DNA of 64,000 nucleotides from Deroplatys truncata. Its lineage: Eukaryota; Arthropoda; Insecta; Mantodea; Mantidae. The stretch covers positions 117,086,192 through 117,150,191 of the forward strand of contig CM060978.1 in NCBI GenBank assembly GCA_030765065.1, written 5' to 3'. Positions 21,370 through 33,278 of the stretch are shown here, piece after piece. Numbering within the stretch: the first letter of the stretch is position 1; the number at the start of each line of letters is the position of its first letter. Under the pieces are notes generated by a model, which made no database searches, was not told the origin of the DNA, and saw only the letters and a list, made by a program, of their open reading frames with translations. The position numbers were made by a program, and so were the translations under genes.

Positions 21370-22131
21370 AAATGCAAGTTAAGAGCATTCATGTATTTTA
21401 AGTCTTGCTCTATTTATTATAACTCAACCTTTATAAGCCATGGTTGTTACTTATGCCATTTTATATTCATAACTGCTAATATACTGCCACAACAATTCGT
21501 GCATGCACACTCAAATGCAGTGTTGGCATTGCAATAATGAGTTTCAGCAGTCTTGTACTTTATGTCCCTGTTGCACATGCTTCTAGTACAGAGCACATGG
21601 AAGGTATATATTTTGATCTTAGATGCCAAGATGCACATACTAAAGTCAGTATCAAAATAAAAGTCCTGGACATAGACCTGCTAAATGCTTGTTAAACTTG
21701 TTTCAAAATTTATTTTGCTGGTTCTGTATCCAGTCTGCCGCTGTTAAAATAATTGCCTTTCACACATTAGTTTGTATTTCTGACACCAGTGATTTTCATT
21801 TCCTTCATGCTGTAATCTAGTAACAGCATGAAATACACACCAATTTCTTAAATTTGATTGACAGCAACAATGACAAAGGTGCCCTCTACCAGCAGGAAAC
21901 AGAGTAACCAGTTAAGTCCGGTATTGTTGAAGTTATAATAATGATTATCGAGGTTTAATGGCAATAAAATGTTTGAAAGATTTTCCTAATAACAGTGGCT
22001 AGTTTATTTTGTGGTGCTCTGAATAAATTTAAAATTAATTCAGTGCAGCTTTATTGCTTACGGAGTAGTTAAACAGGTACTGAATATCCAAAAAGTAGTG
22101 GAATCTCACACAATGAAGCAATTAATAAAAT
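21370..22131. other. PUSL1 intron spacer
   Basis: No recognised element. A small inverted repeat (TTCATGCTGT/ACAGCATGAA) near 21803-21832 is the only structure noticed. Confidence 0.4.
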
Positions 22132-24265
22132 ACATTTGATGAAAGTGGAGTCAAGCTAAACACTATTATTAACTTCACTCATCTATTTATTTTGCAGAAT
22201 ATGTATCGTGAGCATGAACTCACATCATCAGCTGCCTGTTGACTGTCGGATCAGCTCTCGAGTCGTATTGTTGAAAGCTTGGGGTGTCCTCTGGATGTAG
22301 CTAGGGGTGGTCTGCTTCTGGCAAATCAAAGTTCATAATGCGGTTTTGCAAATAACTTTCACCAAAGTTTTTGAACAAAGGCCTCAAGAGTTGCTCAGTT
22401 TTCCAACAATCCTGATGACTACATGACTGACATTGAAATAGCCGCAGCAGATCTAAGCAACAGTGATAGGTGCACATTTTGCAAAAATGCGCAGAAATAT
22501 TGAGCAAAATGCTGCACAAAAAAGGGCCCAGTTACATACCATAGGAAGATCGCCAAAACTCTAAACAATAAGGATGTGGTATATTTGAAGGCAGATAAGG
22601 GGAACAAAATTGTCATTTTGGATGGATCTGCTTACTCCAAAATAATGCGGGAATTGCTGAAAGAGGCAGAATACCTGCTTTTGAACAATGATCCCTTGAA
22701 AAAATGGATAAAAGCCGTAGAGGAGGCCATAAATAACAGTCATATCATCCCAAAAGACAGATGCCATAATATCAAGATGGACAACCCTAAGTTAGCCAGA
22801 ATATACGGTCTCCCCAAAATCCACAAGCCAGCAACAACATGAGGCCAATCATCAGTTATATAAACACCCTCTCTTATCGCCTTGCCAGCTGGTTGCTTCA
22901 CCAATTTTAAGCATTGCCAGAATTTGAAAGCCACATCATCTAAAACTCCCTTGAGGTGGTGGAAAAACTGCAGTCATCAAATTGGACCCCCAGGACAGCT
23001 TTGTCTCATTTGACGTCAAAAACCTACTTCCAAGCATTCCCATAGACAAACTAATCATATTTCTGAGAAAATGGTTACTCTCCACCAACCCCTACCGAAC
23101 AGTATGAAGAATATCTGCACCTCATCAGGATTTGCCTAAACTATTCCTGTTTCGTTTTTTAAGGGAATTTCTACCAACAGGAAAAAGATTTGGCTATGGG
23201 AAGCCCTCTATCTCCTTTCCTGGCAAATTTATTTATGAGCCAACTCAAAACACACATCACAAAAGTATTCTCCTATATGTTCAAAGCTTGGTACAGATAT
23301 GTTGATGACATATTCACAATAGTAAAACACAAACACACACAGGACACTCTCAAGCTTTTAAACTTGCAGGACCCATCCATTCAATTCAAATAGAGAAAAA
23401 AAAGCACGCCCACGCACACATAGATAATTACATCAAAGCACACAAACAAGCAGTATTCAACAGCAGGACTCATAGATTAATCAACATCCCCCTCAACAGA
23501 ACTGAATACTACAAAGAATATCAACACATTGTCAAATCTGCAGTAGAGAGTAGATTCAGCCAGGAAATGGTAGGCACGAAAATAAGTAAATTCAAAAGAC
23601 AAAAATGCATCAAGCAGGTCACCACACTTTCTAACGCAACAGAAAAGTTCAACTTCAGGAAATTCACATACCACCAAGGTTTCTTTCACAAATTTCAGAA
23701 AATATTCAAGAATCACATTACCCTTGCACCTTACAACAAATTTAGCATCAAGAATCTCATTAAAGCAAGAAAATCTGATCCCATACCCCAGGACAAAAGG
23801 TCAGAAATCTACCGGATCCAACATGAAAATTGCAAAAAAGGTTTAAATCGGAAAAACAAAAAGGAACATAGGCACCCGCTTCAAGGAACACCTGCGTTGC
23901 TAAAGTTCAAACAGACCGACAAATCAGCAGTTGCTTTTCACTTCTGGACTCAAAACCATGAAACAGACACCAGTATCCAGTTGCTGAAACCAGCCCAAAA
24001 ACCCAAAGATCTTGAAGTATGGGAGAAGATTTATATAAAGTATCATGAACTTTGATTTGCCAGAAGCAGACAACCCTCTATTTAGTTTCATCCATAGACC
24101 ACCAGAGGACACCCCAGGCTTTCAACAATATGACTCGAGTGTTGATCCGACAGTCAACAGGCAGCTGATGATGTGAGCTCATGCTCACAATACATGTTCT
24201 GCAAAATAAATAGTTGAGTGAAGCTAGTAAGAGTGCTTAGGTTGACTTCACTTTCATCAAGTGTA
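22132..24265 (+). mobile_element. Penelope-like element with inverted ends
   Basis: Inverted arms of roughly 210-225 bases (22132-22340 and 24040-24265) bracket a reverse transcriptase and a GIY-YIG-type region. Seen on the plus strand: KADKGNKIVILDGSAYSKIM, ARIYGLPKIHKP, VSFDVKNLLPSIPID, MAMGSPLSPFLANLFM and the catalytic YRYVDDIFTIV at about 23298-23330. Then a linker (FTYHQGFF...), and a C-terminal part ending near 24055 with KSAVAFHFWTQNHE, as in Penelope-like nucleases. The coding region is interrupted in several places, so the copy is not active. Both arms hold a CTGATGA-hairpin motif. It sits in the PUSL1 intron. Confidence 0.85.
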
Positions 24266-24690
24266 GCTACTAAATATGTTTAGCTAACTGCTATAATGGC
24301 TAGTTAACATGAAATCAGGTGCTACAGAAGAGCTGAAAAAAGAAGAAAAATACTAAGAAATTCAACAAGGTAAAACAATAACCACTTACTTCTCCATATC
24401 AACAATCTGTTCAAATTCTAAGACAATCAAATACAGAAACAGAAGATAATGCCGGTGAACATGTTCGTGTTACATCTTGAATGTCAAATGTCTATTTACC
24501 ATTACCATAAACCCAAGCTAAGACAGGAATAGACTTAAATAAAGTGTTGGACTCAGAGTCTACTTCGACAGATAAAAACTCTTCATAATTACGCTCAATC
24601 ATTCTTATAAAGACTTTTAAATTTCCTCTATTTTGGAATGGGGCAGAACTCCAAAGTAGGTTGAATTCAATTGTGATACCAATCTCTAAG
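24266..24690. other. PUSL1 intron spacer
   Basis: No clear element. It may include decayed 3' sequence of the neighbouring minus-strand LINE. Confidence 0.35.
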
Positions 24691-24699
24691 GAAATAAAA

Positions 24700-25850
24700 A
24701 TGATTGCAATAATCTTCTTCTTTTACTTCACAGTTTGGACTTCAACCAGTCCCAACTCCAAGCTGCTGATGGCATTCGTTTCTTTGGTCTATGTATTTCC
24801 TTATCGCTTGTGAGTTATAATATAAAACTGTCTTGGGTATCCTTTTGTTTTACATTCTGTCCAAAAGTGATTCCAATTTTTTTATGTCTTTATTATGCTA
24901 TTTAATTCTATACTTTTAGTTATTTGTGAATGTTTATATTGGTCTTTCTGTCCAGTTTTGTATATCCTGCTATAGTATAGATCTCAGGAATCTCATTTCT
25001 GCTGCTTTTTTTTTTTTCTTTCTTCAAATATTGATTTGTAGTGGTCCATGTTTCGGACCCATTTGTGACAATTGGCATTGTCATAGACACGTACAGTTTA
25101 ATTACTGAGTTTGGTCATGCCTTATTTTTTTTAATGTTTATCTTAAAGTTCCAATTATGTAATGAAATTTGTTTACTTTCTGTGTGTATCTACTTTGTTA
25201 ATGTATGATATTTTACACCCAAAGAAAATGCCATTGGGTTTGCTTTATCTGTTGATATTTTCATGTTAAAATCGTTTACCATTGTGTTCAATGTGTATAC
25301 CATCTTTTGTAGTTCATCTTCAGTTTTTGCCAGCAAGATCTGATTATCATGAATAAAAATGTCTATTCGCCAGTCTGATTCCACCTGTAGTCTGGTTTTT
25401 CCATAAGCTTATTATTTTATCCACATATATGTTAAAAAGTTTGGGCAACCTTGTCGTACTCCAACAATAATTAGTACTGGCTCTTGCTGATTTATCTTAA
25501 TCTGCAAACTCTTGTACAAGTTCTGTATTACTTGTATTAAACGTAATGTGTTCCTTTTTTCTTTAGGATATCCTATAGTTTTATTCTCAATACTTTTTGT
25601 TATAATCAACAAATAATTGTGTTTCCAGTTATACACTCTACTTTTCTGTATTATTTGTTTTAGAGTAAATACATTGTCTAAGCAACCTGTTGCTTTTCTA
25701 AACCCTGATTGTTCCTCTAGGATTATTGCATCTATTATTTTGTTTAATCTAAAACTTATAATGTTTGCATAGATCTTATAAGGTGCGCAGAACAAGCTTA
25801 TAGCTCTATAATTATTAGGGTCATTCCTTTAACTATTTAATTGTGGCTTT
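24700..25850 (-). mobile_element. RTE-like LINE fragment, minus strand
   Basis: Minus-strand reading from about 25850 gives NNYRAI-like text, FCAPYKIYANIISFRLNKII, EEQSGFRKATGCLDNVFTLK, GVRQGCP (25440-25470), then DNQILLAKTEDELQKMVYTL and KISTDKANPMAF. A C-terminal patch (GSETWTTTNQYL and AAEMRFLRSILY) follows near 25000. This is RT palm and thumb plus the typical C-terminal end of RTE-like arthropod LINEs. The central ADD motif is degraded and several frame breaks are present. Confidence 0.72.
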
Positions 25851-25854
25851 AACT

Positions 25855-26990
25855 GCCATAATTAGAGAGGAATTAGTTTACTAAACACTGGTTGTAAAAT
25901 TATTCTCCAACATAATCAAAAATAGATTAAACAGATATTATGCAGACATTTTGGGAGAAGAGCAAAAGGATTTAGGAAAGGGAGATCTTGCTGTGATAGA
26001 TACTTCACAATAAAGCTGTTGATAAAAAGGCACCAAGAATTTAATATATAAGGTTTATTGATTTTAAAGAAGCTTTGACTATATAAACTACAATAAACTT
26101 ATAGAAATATTAGTGTGTGATAATATCTCACAGCAAATATTTGATATTATTTTTAATGTATACAAAGAAACTTACATTTCTGCTAAAACTAATGAAAAAA
26201 TCTCTGATGGTTAAAAATGTTTACCAGTGTCAAATGAAGTCTTCCTCACGTCTCTTATTCAATATTTATACGAATGTAATAATACAAAAATTTAGGAACA
26301 CAAGGCATGGTCATATTAACTATAAATTAACATTTACATCTAGATACCCTGATTTTTGCAGATGATTTGGTCTTGCTAGTCACTTCAGATAATGATTTAC
26401 AATGATCAATCTATAATTTAGCATCAATAACTAATACATATCACTTGGAAATATTTACAGTGAAAAAGAAAGTAATGGCATTCTGTGGCAAACAACCTGT
26501 ATGCAGCAAAATTTGTATAAATGACAAACTTTTAGAAAAGCATTAATGAATTTAATTATCTTGGTTTTAAATCTTCCTTTTTACACCATCTAGACATATC
26601 GCAGAAAAAACTTTAAATTCAATAATTTTTGTAGCATTATCAATAGTGTAATGAGAACTTCCTTAGTCCAAAAACACAGCCACACTCACCTTACAAGACC
26701 TGTCCTCTGTTATGGCAGCAAAGTTTGGACCTTATGAAAGAATCGTGAAAATAGAATTACTGCCAGTGCTGTGAAGTTTATGCGCCAAAGAGCAGACTAC
26801 ACTAAATGGGACCATCGACAAAATGAAGACATCCTTCAAATACTAGGAATGGGACCTGCCATGCAGCATATTCATCAATATCAAGAAAATTGGTTCCAGC
26901 ACATCAAGCATATGCCCAGAAACAGGATCCCCTGAGCAACCTTACACTGCAGACCATCTGGGAAAAGATCGCTGGATCATCCGTATGATG
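25855..26990 (+). mobile_element. RTE-like LINE fragment, plus strand
   Basis: Plus-strand pieces: FSNIIKNRLNRYYADILGEE, QKGFRKGRSCCDRYFTIKLL, IFADDLVLLVTSDNDLQ (about 26350), CYGSKVWTL near 26710 and KFMRQRADYTKWDHRQNED near 26780-26830, then ILGMGPAMQHIHQYQENWFQ. It is the same LINE type as the minus-strand neighbour and starts at the same RT block, so the two are head to head. Multiple frame breaks. Confidence 0.75.
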
Positions 26991-27094
26991 GCAGGGAAAT
27001 TTTATGTAAAGCAGAGCAGTCCTAAGACTATCACCTTTTAGGAAGATGATGAATTTTCTGTGAATAACCAGTGAAGGCCTCTTTATTCTGAAAT

Positions 27095-27878
27095 GAATTT
27101 TTACTATCCCTACCACAAACCAATTACGTAGAGGAAGTATTGCATTCCATGCAAAAATTCCATATTGAGATTTCACCAGAAATACATGTTTTGAGACCCC
27201 CTGAACCCAAAAACAAGCACTTTTAGAAAAAAAGATCTCTGTATGTAAGTGTGAAGAGTATAATTTGAAAACAAAAAGTAAGTTCAGTATCATCCAAAGA
27301 TGTGATATGAAAATTTCCAAGAAACTACTCTTTACATGGAATATTTATATTATTATTTTCTCAAAAATGGCTAAACGATTTTGATTAAAAATGCTATATA
27401 CTGCTTATTTATTTATTTATAAAAAATAATATATGTATCCTGAATTTTCTGGGAATAGCCTGTAATCTCCTCTCCATTTGAAAAGAGTTTTATACAATTT
27501 CGTTTAATTAGTAAACCATAAGACTTAAAAGAATAACCTACTACACAAAAGATGTAGATATCTAAAACACGCAATTTATTACAACCTTTTTTGTGGCATC
27601 AGCCATTTCTGAGATATCTGTTGTTTCTTGAAATGTCATGGGAAGAGCACTTACAGAATTTCAAGGTCAGCATATAGGAACCTGCCTTTTAAACATCCGA
27701 CTATGACTTACATTTCTGTATCCCCTTTGTACCTACAAACAAACAAAAAAAAAAGGGAAAAGATCCATTTCTACAAATTTTTATCCTGGTTAACATGAAG
27801 TAAATAGAAAAATAAGCCTTTTTGTAAGAACATTTGGTAGTGGGTAGAGAAAGTCATTTGAATGTAACATGACATGGG
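27095..27878 (-). repeat. Family A repeat, copy A9
   Basis: Minus-strand copy starting near TTTTTACTATCCCTACCACA, passing CATGTTTTGAGACCCCCTGA, and ending with GGGTAGAGAAAGTCATTTGA and AATGTAACAT near 27875. A short echo of that end (GTCATTCGAATGCAACACAT) follows at 27885-27908. Diverged subfamily. Confidence 0.78.
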
Positions 27879-28118
27879 GCAGAACAAGTCATTCGAATGC
27901 AACACATTAGTTCGTTTTTTTTTTGTTTTTTTTTAATTAGAACTGTATTGCAAACATCTATAAAGAATCCTATGCAATTCTTTTTTCATGCATTGGTTAC
28001 AGTAGTAATAAAAGTTAACATGATAGCAAACCGTTTTTGTTTTCTGTATTGTGCATGCACCAATCTGTATTGCTTAGTTTGAAATTTCGAGTAAAATAGA
28101 ATATTTATTTGAAACAAA

Positions 28119-28385
28119 GAATTGAAGTGTTATTCAGAAGTTACAGTGAAGCGAAACAATAATTTAATTGAATCTTGAGTTGGTGGATATGAACTTTAAA
28201 ATCCCGCCACTCAACAATCTAAGCAGCTACATCTATGGACCCAAATTCCCGGCATGCTCAGTCGGAAAAAAAGCTGAAGATGAAACCAAGCAGTGCTTTT
28301 GAAACATGTTCAATTAATTTCAAGCAAGTGAAGTTTTAGTGTATCCACCGACTCAAGATTCAATTAAATTATCATACAAATAATT
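28119..28385. mobile_element. Foldback element F5 with hammerhead-like core
   Basis: Short inverted arms (TTGAATCTTGAGTTGGTGGA against TCCACCGACTCAAGATTCAA) enclose about 170 bases. The left tail (CAGAAGTTACAGTGA) matches the asymmetric tail of F1-F4. Inside, CTGAAGA (28274-28280), a loose hairpin around AAGC/GCTT and GAAACATGTT (28301-28310) repeat the core layout seen in F1, F2 and F4. No target duplication could be read with confidence. Confidence 0.6.
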
Positions 28386-29098
28386 TTAAATACATTTATT
28401 TTAGTCTTAAAACTACTTACGTTCTAGTACAGATTTGGTTTGATGCTCCTTCCATTTTAAGGGCTACTTGGCCTTTTGGCTTTCAGGTAGCTCTTTTTAA
28501 CAAATATACGAATCCCTCGCAGCTCAACCTGTATCATATATCTTGCTTGCATTTCTCCTAATACACATAAAGTCTTTTAGCTCTATTGTCTCTTTCCCTT
28601 CCATCTCTGTCTCTGCCACTCCTATAATAAGCATTGAGCTTATCACCCTTTGTATTTCTCCACTGCTTACCTTAATTTTTAACCCTTCACTCCAGAACAA
28701 TCACTTTTAGCTCCAGTCCTATTCTTGAATTTAATCTTTCCACAACTTATATTTTTCCAACTTCTTTCTATATCTTGTTTGTCTTGGGCTTGCCACCCCT
28801 TCCCTCTCCCTTTCTCCCCTTATTTGTAGAGACTTCTAGTAAAATATTTATGATGAGTAATGTAACGTGAATAGAAGAATTGCTTTTTATATGAATGCTA
28901 TAATATAAGAGCTATTATGTGAATTTACAGGTAGAGAATGTTGCATAAATGTCACACATCAATTTTTCTTCCTACAATGAATTAATAACTTTGTACTAAA
29001 TATATTAATTTCTTGTACTTAAAACATAAATGTCATAATAAGTAAAGTAAACACTTTTTTGAGTGCTGATAACTAAAAAGAAACAATAATGTTTTATA
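28386..29098. other. PUSL1 intron spacer, pyrimidine-rich in part
   Basis: The plus strand is pyrimidine-rich at 28430-28830. The minus strand there has a short open patch (LKIKVSSGEIQRVISSMLII) that looks protein-like, but I cannot assign it to a family. Confidence 0.35.
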
Positions 29099-29100
29099 GA

Positions 29101-29240
29101 CTGCCTATGTGATCTGGTGGTAGCATGCTAATCCCCATGTTCAATTCCCAGCTGGAGGGTAAAACTTTTTCTTTAGATGGAATTACTTCCTAAGTTGGGA
29201 AGAGTGTGTTGTGTGCATAAAGAGAGAGAGAGAGAGATTT
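29101..29240 (+). mobile_element. tRNA-derived SINE fragment
   Basis: A plus-strand head with GATCTGGTGGTAGCATGC (A box) and GTTCAATTCCCAGCTGG (B box) is followed by a short body and a GA tract. It resembles the SINE at 16048 in layout (AGCTGG-AGGG after the B box, then a T-rich run). Confidence 0.62.
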
Positions 29241-29817
29241 AATGTTTATAACAGAAAAAAAAAAAAAGTAAAAAACACCCAACAATAAACACAAACGAAA
29301 ACGAGTGAACATCACTGGCAATATGCAATATTATTAAAGTCAAAGTGACCATTATGGCCTAAGATAAAGGTGGCATGTAAATGGGGAATTAACAAAAGAA
29401 AGAAAAAAATATCTTTAGTATCACAATTTCTCATTCTCCATTGCAGTTACAGAGAATACATAAACATAATCTCAATATACCCTAAATACCTTGCTTTTCT
29501 GTATAATGGAATTTCCCTAGGTTTAGCTGACCTCATTATTGCTTGGTGTATTGCCTCTCACTCCTCTCATACATTTTTTTTTCTTTATTCTTCTTTTTTG
29601 CCTTTTACTCTCAAAATTGTAACGGTCATAAAATATGTTAGAAAATTGTTGCATTTAAAATCTGTTTCTTCCATTCTTTAGTTTCACCATATTATTTTCT
29701 GTAATACTTCTGAGAACTGCCTTTACCCTTCTCCCCTTCCTGATTAAGATTACCAGGACTAAACTATAGGTATTATTTTATTCTGAGCAAATATTCAGAA
29801 TGTTTCATACTATTTAC
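29241..29817. other. PUSL1 intron spacer
   Basis: No recognised element. It includes a T-rich stretch near 29565-29610 and pyrimidine-rich patches that could serve other splice sites. Confidence 0.35.
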
Positions 29818-30052
29818 CTGTCTGTATAAAAATGACTTGGCTTGGCAAGTAATATTCCAATAAATATAATGCGAATTTGCAATACAGTGTGACAACAGGG
29901 GCATTCCTGGACATATTTCTAATTTAAATAGGTGCCGCACAGTATCCCTGCCATTGAAGTCCTTGCGGTGGTTCATAAATGAACGAAAGTCATGCTTCCC
30001 ATGAAACAGCTTTACTGTATTCTCTATTTTCATCACATCAAATTCAGGATTC
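29818..30052 (-). CDS. PUSL1: PUSL1-like tRNA pseudouridine synthase, fourth recognised exon
   Basis: 235 bases between an acceptor (ACATTTTAG|G) and a donor (CAGACAG|GTAAAT). The first base completes the Gln codon begun in the previous exon. It encodes NPEFDVMKIENTVKLFHGKH, then DFRSFMNHRKDFNGRDTVRH, and ends ITCQAKSFLYRQ. HDF-SF and the R-T-R-L block after it, and the SFLYRQ strand, are TruA-family core elements next to the active site. Phase is consistent at both ends. The donor is followed by about 10.5 kb of intron full of mobile elements. Confidence 0.9.
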
Positions 30053-30394
30053 CTAAAATGTAAGAAAAAAATTTTGAATCAAATATTTCTAAAAAAATTT
30101 ATAACACTGCTGTAACACATGCACATTTTCTGGACAATGGTTGGCATGAACTGTGTTTGCAATGAATTATTGGTATCCAAAAATGTGCATTCTATCAATT
30201 CAGCAACACAGCTCTGTCACATCTCCTGATGTGAGTCACAAAGTAAAATTTACAATGAGATGGCAACTGCTCCAAGCAGTGTTAAAAAGCTAATTGGTTT
30301 ATTTAAATGTAAGAGCATACTCTTTTAAGTTCATACAATAGTCACAGGGACGTAAAACAAGAATTATTCAGTTAAAATGACTATTTACATTTTT

Positions 30395-31690
30395 ACTTTC
30401 TCTACCACATATAGTAAGTAGGGGAGTTATTGCATTCCACCCAAAAATTTGATACCGAGAGATTTCACCAGAAATACATGTTTTGAGGTGCCCTGAATCC
30501 AAATAAAGCATTTTTGGAAACATGTCCATGTGTCTGTCTGTGAGCAGCATAACTAAAAAATGAAAAGTTGGATAAATACCAAACTTGGTATTCAAGTTTA
30601 GTATCTTCTAAGGATGCAACAAAAATTTTCAAGAAAATTCCCCCACCCCAGACTAACCTTTGCATGGAACATTTTTTGAACATTTTGATTTGCTCAAAAA
30701 TGGCTCTAACGATTTTCATTAAAAATATATGTTTAAGATAGTGTAGCATGTATGTGTGTGCATTGTCGCATCAGATACATTATTGCTTTGTAGCATAATC
30801 ATTTTGATTTGAATTCCGTCTGGCGTGGCATTTCTTCCCTCACCTCCTAGTCTAGTAGTACCATGGGTTAGTCTTGTGTGTGTCTTCAGGGCATGTGGAT
30901 GTGTATGTAGCGTGCATGGACCGTGTGAGTGAGGAGCACCTCCCTCCAGTGTTTGTCCTGAAATCTGTTGTGAATGATGTAATGGCATCATGTCAATTAT
31001 TTAATAAACTACAGGTAATGTGTTAAATGTGAATTTAAGTGTATTATGTTATGAATATCCCATGCCTGCTTTAAATTTGTGCAGCTAAGTTCCTGGTCCT
31101 CTCGTTGCCTCTGAGTCTACATCCCCCAATGTTTATGCCGGGGTAACTAAATTTAATGTCTAGCTGCAAAACCTTTTGGCCTCACCCTGGTATATAACAA
31201 TATTTTCACAGCAAATGAAAAGTATATCTTGAATTTTTTGGGAATGTCCCCAAAAGTCTTCATTCTGAATGACTCACATAACTGGTAAACCACTTACGGT
31301 TTAAACAAAAGTTTTCTACACAAAAAATGTAGATCTCGTTAAAACACACTTTGTCAAATACATTTTTTTTGTCAAGTGATCCATTTCCAAGATATTCCTT
31401 GTTATTTGTTTGAATTTTCCAATAATATACTTTTTCTCAAATGGGAATTCATTATTCCATTTTTTTTAGTTCCTGGACATACAAAGAGAATGGAATGCTT
31501 CAGCTCTTAAAAGATTTGACTGCTGCTTAAAGCCTAACATATTCCCCTTGTACCTACAAGAAAATTAGCAATAAGACAGTATCTGCAGATGTTTATCTCG
31601 ATTAACATGAAGTAGATGGAGAATAAGCATTTGTAAAAATAATTTGTATAAGAGTAGAGAAAGTGCGAGTGCAACACATCAGATATTTAT
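30395..31690 (-). repeat. Family A repeat, copy A10 (interrupted)
   Basis: Full minus-strand copy with both ends: TTTTTACTTTCTCTACCACA at 30395, and GTAGAGAAAGTGCGAGTGCA up to ACACATCAGA at about 31682. A 460-base insertion (30741-31200) splits it inside the AAGATA|TTTTC block. TATTTA occurs at both edges (30382 and 31683) and is a candidate 6-bp target duplication. Confidence 0.82.
30741..31200. mobile_element. Unclassified 460-base insertion in family A
   Basis: The segment is absent from all other family A copies and interrupts one at a single point. It begins GTGTAGCATGTATG, ends TATATAACA, contains AATAAA near its middle, and has no ORF. A TGT...ACA layout would fit a lone terminal repeat of a retroelement fossil, but only about 3 bases (ATA) are shared by the flanks, so the class stays open. 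Confidence 0.5.
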
Positions 31691-31822
31691 ACATAAGAAA
31701 AAATATATATCTATATATGCAGGAAAACGTTTATATAGAGATTCAATTATATCCAAATGTTATGCAATCGACATGAAGTACTGTCATTCATATGTTCATT
31801 TACACAATAATAAGCCTTTCTA

Positions 31823-33069
31823 CGAGGGTGGTTTGATAAGTTCTCAGAATAACCACGATGAGTCAGCACTAGCACAACGAGTTGTTCATGTGATATTCAT
31901 TGGACTGTTGCCTGTAAACACGTGCCACGTCAGTGCTCTTGGAAAAAAGCTGCGATGATGACGTGGCTCTGTTGTTGTTCCCGTGTAGTGATTTGTGAAG
32001 ATGGAAAAAAATCGAGATTCGAGCAGTGATTAAGTACTTTGTAAAGAAAGGTATGAAAGCAAAGGACTTCCAGAATACACTGGGGGACTCTGTTCCTTCA
32101 TATTCAACTGTTGCCAACTGGACAAATGAATTTAAATTTGGTCGGGAGAGCTTAGATGATGATCCGTGCAGTGGTTGGCCAATATGTGTCACTACTCCAG
32201 AAATCATTGCAAATGATCATGGAGGATTGCCGATTGAAAGTGCGTGAAATTGCTCATGCTTGAAAGATGTCACATTTTAACTGAAGAATTAAAGATGAAA
32301 AAATTATCTGTGAGATGGGTGCAGCAACTCTTGATGCTGGATCAAAAACGCATGAGAATAGAAATATCGGAACAATGTTTGGCCTGTTTTAGGAGAAACG
32401 AACAAGATTTTTTGTGCCGGTTTGTGACCACAACTTGGGTGCACTGCTATACTTCAGAGACAAAACAACAGTCAAAGCAGTGGAAACATGCTGATTCTCC
32501 ACCACCAAGAAAGCAAAGACAATTCATTCGGCTGGAAAGGTCATGGCATCAGTATTCTGGGATGTGAAGGGGATTCTGTTTGTAGATTATCTCCCCATTG
32601 GGCAAACAATTACTGGAGAATACTATGCTAACCTCCTGGACAAATTGCAACAAAAGATACGCAAAAAAGGCCAGGTTTAGCAAGGAAGAAAGTCATCTTC
32701 CATCAAGACAATGCACGCCCGCACGCATGTGCCGTAGCCATGGCAAAATTAAACGAACTAAGGTATGAATTGTTGCCACATCTGCCTTATTCACCTGATA
32801 TGGCTCCATCAGACTTCCATCTCTTCCCACACTGAAAATTTTTCTTGGTGGACGAAGATTCACTTCAAATGAAGAATTGATAGCCGGAGTTGACAACTAT
32901 TTTGCAGGCCTGGAGGAATCTCATTTTTGAGATGGGATCAAGGCACTGGAACATCGTTGGACAAAGTGCATTAATCTACAAGGAGACTACATTGAAAAAT
33001 AAAAAAAGTTTCAGTGATGTAAGTACTTTTTTTCTATTCCGTTCCGAGAACTTATCAAACCACCCTCAT
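31823..33069 (+). mobile_element. Mariner transposon, nearly complete but inactive
   Basis: Terminal inverted repeats of about 27 bases (CGAGGGTGGTTTGATAAG at the left; TGAGGGTGGTTTGATAAG read inward from the right) are flanked by the expected TA (31821-31822 and 33070-33071). At 1247 bases it has nearly the full mariner length. Plus-strand transposase pieces: an N-terminal helix-turn-helix (EIRAVIKYFVKKGMKAKDFQ), GWPICVTT, HTH2 with MKKLSVRWVQQLL, then FVTTTWVHCYTSETKQQSKQ, where the first catalytic Asp (normally in a VDETW-type motif) is missing. HQDNARPHA and YSPDMAPSDFHLFPH retain the second and third acids. At least four frameshifts or stops. It sits in the PUSL1 intron. Confidence 0.93.
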
Positions 33070-33278
33070 ACACAGGTTAGTAGATGATAAATTTAAGGTT
33101 CCCAACATTTTATAACTAATTAATTACAGAAGTTCTATAGTTCTTCAGTTACTTTAAGAATTTCAGAAAATAGAGGGGAATTTTGTAGATTTAACATTGA
33201 GTACTATTATAAACTAACACTCTCTTTCTCCCCCTCTCCCTCTCTATTGTTTTTCTGTAAAAAAATAACTAAGAATGA

